Positions 1-8,307 of a stretch of 51,878 nucleotides of DNA are shown piece by piece. The translations under genes and the position numbers were made by a program. Numbering within the stretch: position 1 is the first letter of the stretch; each line of letters starts with the position of its first letter. Source of the DNA: a virus; the IMG/VR virus record IMGVR_UViG_3300050021_000074, positions 1 through 51,878 of that record; one strand, 5' to 3'. Under the pieces are notes generated by a model. It had not been told where the DNA came from, made no database searches, and saw only the letters and a program-made list of their open reading frames with translations.

Positions 1-104
1 ACACGCTCCTGTGCTTTCGGATCTCCATTGGATATCACCTTGGCGATCTTGATTCCTTCCAGCGAACAATCTGATCCATTTAGACCCATATCAATACCGT
101 ACAT
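1..104 (-). CDS. Hypothetical protein, 5' part only
   Basis: This is the first 34 codons of a gene that runs off the left edge of the window. It starts with MYGIDMGLNG, and a good AAGGAG site lies 5 bases before the ATG. The fragment is too short to assign a family. It lies just downstream of the two ADP-ribosyltransferase-like genes on the same strand and is probably in their operon. Confidence 0.5.
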   Translation of the reverse strand, partial: MYGIDMGLNGSDCSLEGIKIAKVISNGDPKAQER

Positions 105-113
105 TCGTTCTCC

Positions 114-647
114 TTACTTGGTTATGTCTGGGTTGTTGGGATTGAAGTCGCCATTGTTTCCGATTGCTGATTTGATCTGGGTTGCATGAAACACACACCA
201 TTCACCAGCACCATTTGTCGAGCCGTCGTATCCCTGTGCAATCAATTCATCAGTCCATGCTTCGACTTTGTCTCTCTCCATACCATACGATCCACTGTTG
301 TTCATTGTTTTGAGATTGTATGGATTCTGCACGGAAAGATATACTGGATAGACCGTGGGATTGCCTCTGCCATCTCCCCAGTCTTCATTGTAGTCCGCAG
401 CCATATCAGCATAACCCGATGCATCGGTGATATAGGAAATGAAGTAGCAACCTCTCCCCATATAGCCATCATCATTCACTGGAGGGTGATGTGGATTGAA
501 AGCAATTATGTTTGCGTCCGTGCCATGATAAACTACCAGCGGATTGGAGTGTCTATCCACAACCTCAGATTTACCAAACCACTTCCAGAAGTTTGTATTG
601 TCTGTTACATTGATTGCTTCGTGTAGTATGTGTTTGAATGATTTCAT
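114..647 (-). CDS. ADP-ribosyltransferase-like protein (ART-PolyVal type), copy A
   Basis: A protein of 177 residues that resembles the small ADP-ribosyltransferase-like domains found in phage polyvalent proteins. The N-terminus has the FWKWF...VVD...NPLVVYHGT signature (His at about residue 41), followed by an aromatic strand and a YA-containing helix. It ends in the motif TQIKSAxxNNGDFNPNNPDITK. The family transfers ADP-ribose from NAD to target proteins; the target here is unknown. The next gene upstream (654-1175) is a paralogue, and the shared C-terminal motif shows a tandem duplication. I chose the ATG at 647 because an AGGTG ribosome site precedes it; the stop codon of the upstream paralogue lies beside that site. 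Like T4 Alt or Mod it could modify host proteins. The fold and activity are inferred from motifs only. Confidence 0.7.
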   Translation of the reverse strand: MKSFKHILHEAINVTDNTNFWKWFGKSEVVDRHSNPLVVYHGTDANIIAFNPHHPPVNDDGYMGRGCYFISYITDASGYADMAADYNEDWGDGRGNPTVYPVYLSVQNPYNLKTMNNSGSYGMERDKVEAWTDELIAQGYDGSTNGAGEWCVFHATQIKSAIGNNGDFNPNNPDITK

Positions 648-653
648 GGTCAC

Positions 654-1175
654 CTACTTAGTTATGTCTGGGTTGTTGGGATTGAAGTCACCGTTGTTAT
701 CGGTAGCGGATTTGATCTGAGTGGGTTCGAATGCGGCAATGAAAGAACCTTGATGTGATGTAACCATTACACCGTCGAATCCCTTCTCACGTAACGATTC
801 GAAATCGACCCCCATATCCATTCCGTCACCAACATACGAATAGTCAGGAACCTCTTTTATGAAAGGACGTTGGATGCTAAGGTATGCCTCGATGGTTCTG
901 GTATCAGTAGAGTGTCCCGATGCATAGTAATCTGCGGTTGATTTTCTAGTGGTAAAGAAGAACCCATCATGCCCTCGGCTACCACCATGACTTTCTCCGT
1001 AATTCTGACCAATCCTATCCTTATCGAATGTATCGAACATCGCGCCCGACCCATGATACACCACTAGAGGATTGCCTTGATTGTCTACCACCTTACTGTC
1101 ATCGAACCACTTCCAGAAGTTTGGATTGTTCGAGATGTCGAGTGACTCACTGACAAACTGTTTGAATGATTTCAT
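654..1175 (-). CDS. ADP-ribosyltransferase-like protein (ART-PolyVal type), copy B
   Basis: A protein of 173 residues and a paralogue of the gene at 114-647. It shares the FWKWF..SKVVDxxGNPLVVYHG start (His about residue 41), the FFFTTRKSTADYYA block that in this family forms the Tyr-containing NAD-binding strand, and the C-terminal EPTQIKSATDNNGDFNPNN tail. This copy is closer to the family consensus than copy A, which differs in the middle. It lies directly downstream of the baseplate hub gene with a gap of 9 bases, so it is probably transcribed late with the tail genes. That would fit a virion-associated or late-acting modifier. No signal peptide is visible. The substrate is unknown. Confidence 0.72.
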   Translation of the reverse strand: MKSFKQFVSESLDISNNPNFWKWFDDSKVVDNQGNPLVVYHGSGAMFDTFDKDRIGQNYGESHGGSRGHDGFFFTTRKSTADYYASGHSTDTRTIEAYLSIQRPFIKEVPDYSYVGDGMDMGVDFESLREKGFDGVMVTSHQGSFIAAFEPTQIKSATDNNGDFNPNNPDITK

Positions 1176-1184
1176 ATCCTATCC

Positions 1185-2405
1185 TTACCAAGTGATCAGG
1201 TCGTTCTTAGATTCTTTGAACCCATCTGCGATGAGCGTGACTGCTTGGGTATAAGTCCCATTGAAGATCGCATGTCGAATGTTTCGGATGAGATACATTC
1301 CACTGTACAGTTTATTCTTGGTGACTATTGATTTATCTGTTGACTGGTATTCGAGTTCGGCCAAGTGACCAGCTCTTCGGGAAGAGTTTGGATTGGTAAT
1401 GATGTTTATCTTGAATGTATCTGCAGACAATCTCACGTATCTAGTTTTTGCTTTCCCATCAACCAGATCGCTGAACATCTTGTCGTCGGTGACCTGATCA
1501 TCCTTCATTGGATATATGTAACATCCCTTGATAGTTGCATACTTCTCCGTGTTGTACGATGCATTGATCGGGAATTTCGTTGACAGGTGAGTATACGGAA
1601 CTTCATTGATACTTTTGTTGAACGTGTATGGAAGATTCTTGTCATAGTTGTATGCTTGCTGAATCGTCTTCGCCGCTCCCTGATTCAATGCCTGAATGAT
1701 ATCGAAGTAGGATTCGAATGTGAGATCATCAACACGGCTCTCATAGAATTCATTCAGTGGAAGGCTCATGAACTTGTTGGGTTCCTTTCCATACGATCCC
1801 TTGAGAAGATAGTCCATCGTCGTCACATTGACCTTACCGGTCTTCATATCGGTCCAGAACACATATCCCCCGGCACCCTGCTGGTTCACCATGAATGAGA
1901 GGATATGATGGATCGATTTGATCGCGGTCCACAGTGGTGTCGTGAATCTTGGCAGCTTCTGCTTCGATGGTTCGACAAACCCTATGTTGGCTCCACATTC
2001 GGTCAGTAGATCCACTATGATCTCATGTGCATACTTGTCCTTATACGACTTGGAGATCTGCCTTGTGAAGGCATCTATGAGCCAAGGAGAGCAGAAGTAA
2101 TATGTGATCGGCTGTTGCGTTCCGCCAATACTTGCACTGGTCTTCGACGCATAGATCTTATACTTCAGGACCAGATCATCTCTGTTCTGACTAGAGAATG
2201 AAATGGTGATATCATCCCCGCCAAAGATCTGCCCGAGTTCATTGTATCCCTGCCAGTCTGCTATCGTGATCCCGCCAGTGATCCCCGGATTGGTGATCCC
2301 TTCGTAGATGTTCAATTCACCAACTGCTTGTGGTAGAAGGTCATACGTCTTGATGGTAACCTTCTTGAGTTGGAAGTTGTTTATATTGTTTTGCCCGATG
2401 GCCAT
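1185..2405 (-). CDS. Baseplate hub protein, gp27-like
   Basis: A protein of 406 residues at the hub position of the tail module, downstream of gp53 and the tube-cap gene. The sequence is rich in beta strands and has hub-like features: an N-terminal barrel-type segment, a middle domain beginning near SPWLIDAFTRQISKSYKDKYAHEIIVDLL, and a C-terminal segment resembling a tail-tube fold (IRNIRHAIFNGTYTQAVTLIADGF). Proteins of this family (T4 gp27, P2 gpD) form the trimer that joins the tail tube to the spike. The order tape measure, gp48/54, gp53, hub matches other contractile tails. The assignment rests on gene order and general features, not a diagnostic motif. Confidence 0.6.
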   Translation of the reverse strand: MAIGQNNINNFQLKKVTIKTYDLLPQAVGELNIYEGITNPGITGGITIADWQGYNELGQIFGGDDITISFSSQNRDDLVLKYKIYASKTSASIGGTQQPITYYFCSPWLIDAFTRQISKSYKDKYAHEIIVDLLTECGANIGFVEPSKQKLPRFTTPLWTAIKSIHHILSFMVNQQGAGGYVFWTDMKTGKVNVTTMDYLLKGSYGKEPNKFMSLPLNEFYESRVDDLTFESYFDIIQALNQGAAKTIQQAYNYDKNLPYTFNKSINEVPYTHLSTKFPINASYNTEKYATIKGCYIYPMKDDQVTDDKMFSDLVDGKAKTRYVRLSADTFKINIITNPNSSRRAGHLAELEYQSTDKSIVTKNKLYSGMYLIRNIRHAIFNGTYTQAVTLIADGFKESKNDLITW

Positions 2406-2409
2406 TTGG

Positions 2410-2925
2410 TTATCCTAGTTGTTCTATTTCGTTTCTGAATGCGGAGATCACATCGTTGACGTAGATGGGTTTGAGCACAAGGATGTTTCGATGAATCTCA
2501 TTGCGCTCGAAGAGAAGGTTGTAGTATGTTGCTCTACTGTATTTACCTTCCTTCGAATAGTAGATATCCGATAGGGTTTGGAGTTGCGGCTCCGACATTA
2601 TCCAATCATTGATGATGTTCTTCATGTTGTTGAAGATGGCAAGTATCCACCAGTTGTTCTGGGTATTGTAGAAGTTGTTCGACACATTCTCGGGTCGCTC
2701 GCCATCCGCGATGCTGTATGAAGTGAAGAACGAAATATCCGTGAAGTTGTTTACCAAGTCCACTTGATCGAATAGGTTCTTCAGTGTTGTCTGGACTGGC
2801 TGTACATTCGTGAACGAATAAGTGTACGGCTGGTCTGTGTTGATTGAGGTGAAGTACGGTGTCAAGTCGATGACTACATCTGGGAACTGGTCGAAGTATG
2901 AGAATTCTGTAGTAGTAGATGCCAT
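2410..2925 (-). CDS. 53: Baseplate wedge protein, gp53-like
   Basis: A protein of 171 residues in the family of T4 gp53, the wedge protein that completes wedge assembly and helps bind wedges to the hub. The diagnostic stretch is SIADGERPENVSNNFYNTQNNWWILAIFNNMKNIINDW (residues about 70-108), the LysM-like segment in which a D-G-x-R-P-E/D turn is followed by a tryptophan-rich WWILxxxN helix. The C-terminus (RNILVLKPIYVNDVISAFRNEIEQLG) also resembles gp53, which often ends with a conserved Lys-Pro block. It lies between the tube-cap gene (gap 2 bases) and the hub gene (gap 4 bases), showing a tight operon. Confidence 0.75.
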   Translation of the reverse strand: MASTTTEFSYFDQFPDVVIDLTPYFTSINTDQPYTYSFTNVQPVQTTLKNLFDQVDLVNNFTDISFFTSYSIADGERPENVSNNFYNTQNNWWILAIFNNMKNIINDWIMSEPQLQTLSDIYYSKEGKYSRATYYNLLFERNEIHRNILVLKPIYVNDVISAFRNEIEQLG

Positions 2926-2927
2926 TG

Positions 2928-3626
2928 TTATTTCGCCCTATCAAGATATGGTTTCTTGACAGATTGGAATGAGAGTTGCAGACCAATCCCAACCGGATAC
3001 CCATCCGAATATGTTAGACTACTGGCACCACCAATGTATGACGGCACAAGCCCAACCAATGCCATTGCAGTGTATGCTTTTGGTGAATCTGGGAACCCCG
3101 GTCCTTCGATGCCAAGAAATTGAATGTCCCATATGTCGGGAAATCTCAGGTAAGCCCCATCATAAATCGGCAATATGGCGTTCTTGAATGTATCGACTAT
3201 ATTCTTAATCACAATAGATTCACCTTGGTTACGTGGAATCAGTTCGAAATTGAAGTTGAGTGTGATTTCCTTTCCAGAGTCAAATACCAGAAACTTACCG
3301 GGGAGTGCCGTCACTCCATCGTCATACATTGCTGCATTGAACATTCCACCGGTATGTTGTTTGAATAGAGTCTTACCATATTCGGCAGCGCTCGCCCATT
3401 TTGCATTATAATCGATCATCGCAGTAAACACATCCTCGTCGCCCCATGTCGCTCCATATCCTTCTTGGAAGTTTCCGGGAAGATATAATTGAATTTCAGC
3501 GCCACCGGGAACTGTATTAACTCCTTTGGTATTGGTTAGATTTGGTTGCCCCATTTTCCATGACAGAGATTTGAATCTAACTCTTGCTTTGTTGGATGAA
3601 CTATCTTCTGGGAATATTAAAGCCAT
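2928..3626 (-). CDS. Tail-tube cap / baseplate protein (gp48/gp54-like)
   Basis: A protein of 232 residues. The middle contains LNFNFELIPRNQGESIVIKNIVDTFKNAILP, similar to the tube-like domain of T4 gp48 and gp54, where an F-x-L-x-P-R-x stretch precedes a helix. The C-terminal half (IQFLGIEGPGFPDSPKAYTAMALVGL...GLQLSFQSVKK) fits the last strands of the same fold. These proteins cap the baseplate and start tail-tube polymerisation. The gene follows the tape measure, as in other contractile tails. I cannot tell whether it corresponds to gp48 or gp54. A TATAAATA late-promoter match lies about 115 bases upstream, inside the end of the tape-measure gene. Confidence 0.55.
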   Translation of the reverse strand: MALIFPEDSSSNKARVRFKSLSWKMGQPNLTNTKGVNTVPGGAEIQLYLPGNFQEGYGATWGDEDVFTAMIDYNAKWASAAEYGKTLFKQHTGGMFNAAMYDDGVTALPGKFLVFDSGKEITLNFNFELIPRNQGESIVIKNIVDTFKNAILPIYDGAYLRFPDIWDIQFLGIEGPGFPDSPKAYTAMALVGLVPSYIGGASSLTYSDGYPVGIGLQLSFQSVKKPYLDRAK

Positions 3627-3636
3627 TTGTTGCTCC

Positions 3637-6600
3637 TTATGCCGACTGACCGATGAACATGTTGTACATTGCCATCATTGAAGTATCCCCAGTTGTTATG
3701 ATGGTGGGTCCACTGTTACTACCCTTGCTATTGCTAGTGTTATTTATAGTGGTTCCGCTACCCCCGTTCATGTTCTGAAGAATGGATGTCTGGACAGACT
3801 TTTCTAATCTCTCCTTCTCGGTAGTCTTCTGTTTATCTTGGCTGGTCACTATCTGATGATCCATATGTGCCTTGACCAAGTCAGCAGGAGGAAGTACTTT
3901 CGGTGGAGCACTCGGGACTGGAGCCTTCTTAATTGGTGATGTCGCTGTCGGCGGAACTGCGACATCTGACTGTGCATCGATCTGTGCCGGGAGACTTGCT
4001 CCACTGTGTTTCGCAGTCGGTCGCGTACCGGCAATACGTGCATAGTCTGCTCGTCGTATTGCATCAGTTCTATCACTACTAAGACCAAGCGGGTCCGTAT
4101 CAGCGACCGATGAAGTTGCACTATTGACAGCATTATCAAAGGCATTGGGAGGAGTCGGGACCCCGCCATTTCCTGACTGGTTTAGATATTGATATGTCCT
4201 ATTGGTTCTATCATCCGCACCATTCGCACGTCCAGTGTTCTTGTTCGTCCCATTGATTGATTTAGAAACGTTCTCCAGATCACCGGCCTTCGCATATTTT
4301 CCGGCCCCACTCTTCTTCCAGAACATAATCGTAGCAGCTTGGTTGACTGCATCCTGCTCCATCAGTTCGGGATTCTTCACAAGGTCGATGCCCGGAAACT
4401 GTTGTTGAAGGTTCTTGGACATATCGGCATAGTTGCCCTTCCCGGTAAGCTGAACGAAGCCTCTTCCTTTGTAGCGAGCACCATCTCCCGGCATATTGTT
4501 TCCATTTTTTCCAGCGTAGTCTTTGTTTGCTTTGTCATCTGAGATGTTTTCTTTCACCGCACCGAACCCACCAGACTCATGACTCATCTGTCCCATGAAC
4601 GATGCATGTTCTTTTGGATCTGTGATGCCAGCAGCAGTAGCAGCCTGTGCCATCCCTGCCTCTCTCGTCTTCGCCAAAGCAGACCCCGGCTTAATCGATG
4701 ATGGTGATCCTATACCAAAACCCATGAATCGACTGGCCATGCTCGGCGTACCGGTCGCACCATTGCCGGTCGCACCATTGCCACCAATAAAGCCAGTATC
4801 CGTTTGGAGTGTCTGGATGGCATTGGTTCCTTTGGTTTTGTCTATGGTTTTTATCTGACCATCTACGAGCTTGTTCTGTCTATCGAATAGACTGCCTATC
4901 TTGCCACCAATTGTAGTGAACAATGCAGTGACCGCCATGTTTGTTGCAATTAAAGTTGCACCACCCACGACAGGAGCAAGAGGCGCACCAGCAACAGTGC
5001 CAGCAGTAGCAGTAGTAGCAGCAGCAGCCAGTGGCACACCAATCACGTCTCCAAGTGCAGAGCCTATTCCAGCACCAATCCCTGCACCTGCAGATTCACC
5101 ATTCCCCCCGCCATTGAGTTTGGTCACCCCACCGGCTATAGCAGCAGCCGCCAGTGGGTCCAAAGCAGCGGATTTCTTTCCTATGAACTTCAGGGCCGAT
5201 CCAACCATTCCTGTCTTGGTACCTGCAGTAGCAATTTCGGGAAGTACAGAAGCAGCTTCAGGAACCGCAGAATTGGTCAGCCCAGCGAGTGCATTGGTAC
5301 TCTTCGCCGCAGTAGGTGCCGCAGCCGACACAGCATCTATGGCAGGAGCCGCTACCTTCTCGGCAGTATTTCCTAACATCTTTCCAAGTGTCTTCCATCC
5401 CATCAATCCACCAAGACCGAACCCACCCACACCACCGGCCATCGCAGCACCACCAGTGACTACCTTTCGTGCGGTACCATTCTGATCAAGCCCCATTGCA
5501 TCTGATGCGGCCCCTCCTGCAAGGTATCCACCAGCCGTGCCGAGTACAGCCGTGCCGAGTCCAGCTTTTGTCGCACCACCTAGCTTCGCGGCAGTCTTGG
5601 CCATTCCAATGCCCTTACTGATCAATCCGCCCTTGGGAAGGAATTTACTAAGTAAGGTACCCGCCGCAGCACCCTCTAAATATTTTGAAATGGTACCGAA
5701 GAACCCATCGCCATCATCCTTCTTCTTACCGTCAGTCCCGTCAGTCGATGGAATTATAGATGGATTAGTCAGTCCCGCTGGAGTAGCAGTGTTCTTCCCA
5801 TATCCTTTCGATGCATTCGCGGCGTCATCCATCTTGTTCATCTGCTCGCGGTGATACGACTCAGTGTCGGCCAGCAATTTAGTTACCAGTGCAGTCTGTT
5901 CTTTGATAGCAACTACAATCGGATGTACATCAATCGGAGAAGGAGACGGACCTGTACCACCACCGAACTTCGCAGTTGGTGTGTCACCTATCTTCGTAGT
6001 AGGAACCATGCTAGAAGGATCTACATATGACGATCCCTTCCCAGATAGTGGATGGGCAGATATCTGTTCGCCTGTCTTCAGATGAAGAAGTGTCGGATGT
6101 ACATCAATCGGAGAAGGAGACGGACCTGTACCACCACCGAACTTCGCAGTTGGTGTGTCACCTATCTTCGTAGTAGGAACCATGCTAGAAGGATCTACAT
6201 ATGACGATCCCTTCCCAGATAGTGGATGGGCAGATATCTGTTCGCCTGTCTTCAGATGAAGAAGTGTCGGCCCATGGGTCTTACCACCCATCAATGAATG
6301 CGTGTTCTTGGTTACCGCAACCTGCTCAACACCACCGGGGTTATCCCCGACGAGGATGTGAGTGTTCTTCTTGGCTTTGAAGGAACCACCACCAGCAGCT
6401 TTGTTACGGTATCTGGTATTGCGTGCGTGCTTCCGTTGCTTGCTGGCTCCGACAACTTTTTTGATCGCCTTCGAAACATCTTCCGTGTGCTTGCCGATAA
6501 GACGTGGTTGAAGACGATCTGGTTGATTTGGTTTGCTACGCATACCAGTCAGTGCAGCATTGAGCCGCTTCTTAAATTCCCCGATTGAGTCGGTCTGTTT

Positions 6601-7284
6601 ATCATGTAATTCATGGAATTTGGCGATCTTTTTGTGCTGGTGATTGATTAGTGCAGAACCAGCAATGGCGAGTCCACTGGATTTCAGGAATCCACTGGCT
6701 AGAATTGCTGCGCCGCCTAGTGCAAATGAGCCAGCTCTGGTATGTGCTTTTAATGATCCCAGTTTACTCACACCCAGCTTATGTTTCAGGGATGTGCGTA
6801 CATCTTTGTGTAGGGTCTTTATATTCTTATGTGCATGTATCGCATTGCCGAGTATAAGGCCATGTTGATTTACTCTCGACTCCCGTGGCATATTAGTCTT
6901 CTTGAAACCAATATACCCATTAACCATCTTAGACATCTTCGGTATAAGGTTAATGAGACGAGATGGTAGGTATACTTCATCAAACGCATTCAATAGTGTG
7001 TAGATTTTTGAGCCATGTTTTGTGAGTAGATCGACTTCGGTCAACATGGCTTCATTATGTAACACTGTGTCGTATGATGTATCAGACACAATTGTTTGAT
7101 ACATATCATGCACTTCGTTAACGGAGTTATATATCTTATGTATCTTGTCTAGATTTTCTTGTGTACAATTCTTACTCGGTTTCTTATAGAACTTATATAA
7201 TTCCTTGGTGTAGCTGTTCTTCAGCTTTGTTAGGGTATGGGAAACTCGGGCAGATCTATCTACAAGCAGTTTATGTATATCCAT
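3637..7284 (-). CDS. Tail tape-measure protein with GH19 lysozyme domain
   Basis: A protein of 1215 residues, the longest in the window, placed between the gp26-type chaperone and the tube-cap gene as expected for a tape measure. The N-terminal third is helical and basic. Two identical 58-residue tandem repeats follow at about residues 340-455. The middle (about 530-800) is rich in Ala and Gly with hydrophobic stretches, typical of tape measures. Residues about 880-1030 form a GH19 glycosidase domain: the MGQMSHESGGF block carries the presumed catalytic Glu and is followed by GRGFVQLTGKGNY. This domain probably cuts peptidoglycan during DNA entry. An upstream in-frame ATG at 7359 overlaps the preceding endonuclease gene. 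I chose 7284 because AGGAG lies just before it. Confidence 0.85.
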   Translation of the reverse strand: MDIHKLLVDRSARVSHTLTKLKNSYTKELYKFYKKPSKNCTQENLDKIHKIYNSVNEVHDMYQTIVSDTSYDTVLHNEAMLTEVDLLTKHGSKIYTLLNAFDEVYLPSRLINLIPKMSKMVNGYIGFKKTNMPRESRVNQHGLILGNAIHAHKNIKTLHKDVRTSLKHKLGVSKLGSLKAHTRAGSFALGGAAILASGFLKSSGLAIAGSALINHQHKKIAKFHELHDKQTDSIGEFKKRLNAALTGMRSKPNQPDRLQPRLIGKHTEDVSKAIKKVVGASKQRKHARNTRYRNKAAGGGSFKAKKNTHILVGDNPGGVEQVAVTKNTHSLMGGKTHGPTLLHLKTGEQISAHPLSGKGSSYVDPSSMVPTTKIGDTPTAKFGGGTGPSPSPIDVHPTLLHLKTGEQISAHPLSGKGSSYVDPSSMVPTTKIGDTPTAKFGGGTGPSPSPIDVHPIVVAIKEQTALVTKLLADTESYHREQMNKMDDAANASKGYGKNTATPAGLTNPSIIPSTDGTDGKKKDDGDGFFGTISKYLEGAAAGTLLSKFLPKGGLISKGIGMAKTAAKLGGATKAGLGTAVLGTAGGYLAGGAASDAMGLDQNGTARKVVTGGAAMAGGVGGFGLGGLMGWKTLGKMLGNTAEKVAAPAIDAVSAAAPTAAKSTNALAGLTNSAVPEAASVLPEIATAGTKTGMVGSALKFIGKKSAALDPLAAAAIAGGVTKLNGGGNGESAGAGIGAGIGSALGDVIGVPLAAAATTATAGTVAGAPLAPVVGGATLIATNMAVTALFTTIGGKIGSLFDRQNKLVDGQIKTIDKTKGTNAIQTLQTDTGFIGGNGATGNGATGTPSMASRFMGFGIGSPSSIKPGSALAKTREAGMAQAATAAGITDPKEHASFMGQMSHESGGFGAVKENISDDKANKDYAGKNGNNMPGDGARYKGRGFVQLTGKGNYADMSKNLQQQFPGIDLVKNPELMEQDAVNQAATIMFWKKSGAGKYAKAGDLENVSKSINGTNKNTGRANGADDRTNRTYQYLNQSGNGGVPTPPNAFDNAVNSATSSVADTDPLGLSSDRTDAIRRADYARIAGTRPTAKHSGASLPAQIDAQSDVAVPPTATSPIKKAPVPSAPPKVLPPADLVKAHMDHQIVTSQDKQKTTEKERLEKSVQTSILQNMNGGSGTTINNTSNSKGSNSGPTIITTGDTSMMAMYNMFIGQSA
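3741..3748 (-). promoter_or_regulatory. Candidate late promoter (TATAAATA)
   Basis: A full match to the T4-type late box TATAAATA on the minus strand, inside the 3' end of the tape-measure gene and about 115 bases before the tube-cap start. It could give separate late expression of the baseplate genes. A chance match inside a coding region is possible. Confidence 0.4.
5920..6267 (-). repeat. Two tandem 174-bp repeats inside the tape-measure gene
   Basis: Copy one covers 5920-6093 and copy two 6094-6267. They appear identical at the DNA level and encode 58-residue repeats beginning PTLLHLKTGEQISAHPLSGK. The period is a multiple of three, so the frame is kept. A short third fragment (GPTLLHLKTGEQ-like start) overlaps the upstream border. 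Confidence 0.9.
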
Positions 7285-7351
7285 GGTACATCTCCTGATA
7301 ATCAAATGGGGAAGACGACAATCGCCCTCCCCATTATTTATTCCATTCGGT

Positions 7352-8236
7352 TTATCCAAGATCCTGATTGATTTCTTCCAGTGCCTTGGCTGCTTTCTTC
7401 ACCGCCCACTCAGCTCTCTTCCGTTCCCCGATGGCAATGCGTTCCTCTGGAGACTTTAGTCGGCCTTTATTGGCTTCTGAAATCTTCCGCCTATGTTCTT
7501 CTGTCTGCCGGTGGCCAAGGCTGTTCTGCATGCCTTTATGCTTCTCTGACATCATCTTCTTGGTTTCATCGCTGTGCTTCTTCCCACGATTACCATCTCC
7601 GATCTTCCGTCTGGTTTCTGAATTGTCGATGCCCAATTCCCGATCCCGCGCATATCTGGCTTTCTTTCCGTCTGAGATTGCATTCCCCCACTCTGGACCC
7701 CTCGTAACTCTTTCCATTGCCTTGCGCCGTTTCTGTTTTGTTTCTTCGGATGGAACATGTCCTTTGGCGAAATCATTCCCGGTCATTCGCTCTGATAGAT
7801 GCTTTATATGCTCTTCGGTGTGGAATGACTTTCCTTTACGAGTTAGAGACATATGTTCGCGTCGTTCGACCGATAGCTTCCTACCTTTATGTGCTTTTCC
7901 AATTCTATCTCGATGCTCTTGGGTGAGGTGCAATCCTCTCAACCCACCCTTTCCACCGACTCGAAGATTATATGTATCAGTTCGTGCAACGAACTCTTCA
8001 TCAACAATACTCGCTTCATATTGGTATGCATCGAGTTCTTCGGTAAACATTTGTAATACTACTCTACTGAAGCTCTCTCTTCCGTATTTGTAGATTGCAT
8101 ACTTGAGCAATTTACCCGATCCAATGTAACCATCTCCCATGTCATTGGTCGAGCGTTTACCTATATAGATCTTTCCATTGACATCATTTGTCGTCTTGTA
8201 TACAAAGTGGTATCTAAATTCTTGTCTGCTATACAT
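7352..8236 (-). CDS. GIY-YIG homing endonuclease with NUMOD3 repeats
   Basis: A protein of 294 residues. The GIY-YIG nuclease domain is at the N-terminus (FVYKTTNDVNGKIYIGK, about residues 11-27, then a GSGKLLKYAIYKYG helix). From about residue 100 it carries repeated NUMOD3 DNA-binding motifs such as LTQEHRDRIGKAHKG, HTEEHIKHLSERMTG, SDETKKMMSEKHKG and TEEHRRKISEANKG. Such free-standing enzymes cut related phage genomes to spread their own gene. It sits between the chaperone and tape-measure genes, splitting an otherwise conserved pair. The ATG at 8236 is preceded by GGAGG, which is buried in a 17-bp hairpin with a late promoter (see the separate entry). Confidence 0.92.
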   Translation of the reverse strand: MYSRQEFRYHFVYKTTNDVNGKIYIGKRSTNDMGDGYIGSGKLLKYAIYKYGRESFSRVVLQMFTEELDAYQYEASIVDEEFVARTDTYNLRVGGKGGLRGLHLTQEHRDRIGKAHKGRKLSVERREHMSLTRKGKSFHTEEHIKHLSERMTGNDFAKGHVPSEETKQKRRKAMERVTRGPEWGNAISDGKKARYARDRELGIDNSETRRKIGDGNRGKKHSDETKKMMSEKHKGMQNSLGHRQTEEHRRKISEANKGRLKSPEERIAIGERKRAEWAVKKAAKALEEINQDLG

Positions 8237-8237
8237 A

Positions 8238-8284
8238 TTCTACCTCCTATAAATTAGCTTCACTGGTATTTATAAGAAGTAGAA
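8238..8284 (-). promoter_or_regulatory. Hairpin over the ribosome site, with late promoter, for the 8236 endonuclease
   Basis: On the minus strand the arms at 8284-8268 and 8254-8238 pair over 17 positions, including a few G-U pairs. The right arm contains AGGAGGT, the ribosome site of the gene starting at 8236. TATAAATA (8267-8274) lies in the left arm, so a late transcript would lack that arm and stay translatable. Confidence 0.75.
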
Positions 8285-8307
8285 ATTAGTTATTCACGAC
8301 ATCACTA

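Noticed and set aside
3741-3748. Late box inside the tape-measure gene as a certain promoter
   Set aside because: Kept only as a candidate: the context is coding, and an 8-base match can occur by chance.
4871-6085. Several Ala/Pro-rich plus-strand frames
   Set aside because: They mirror the Ala/Gly-rich part of the tape-measure gene on the other strand.
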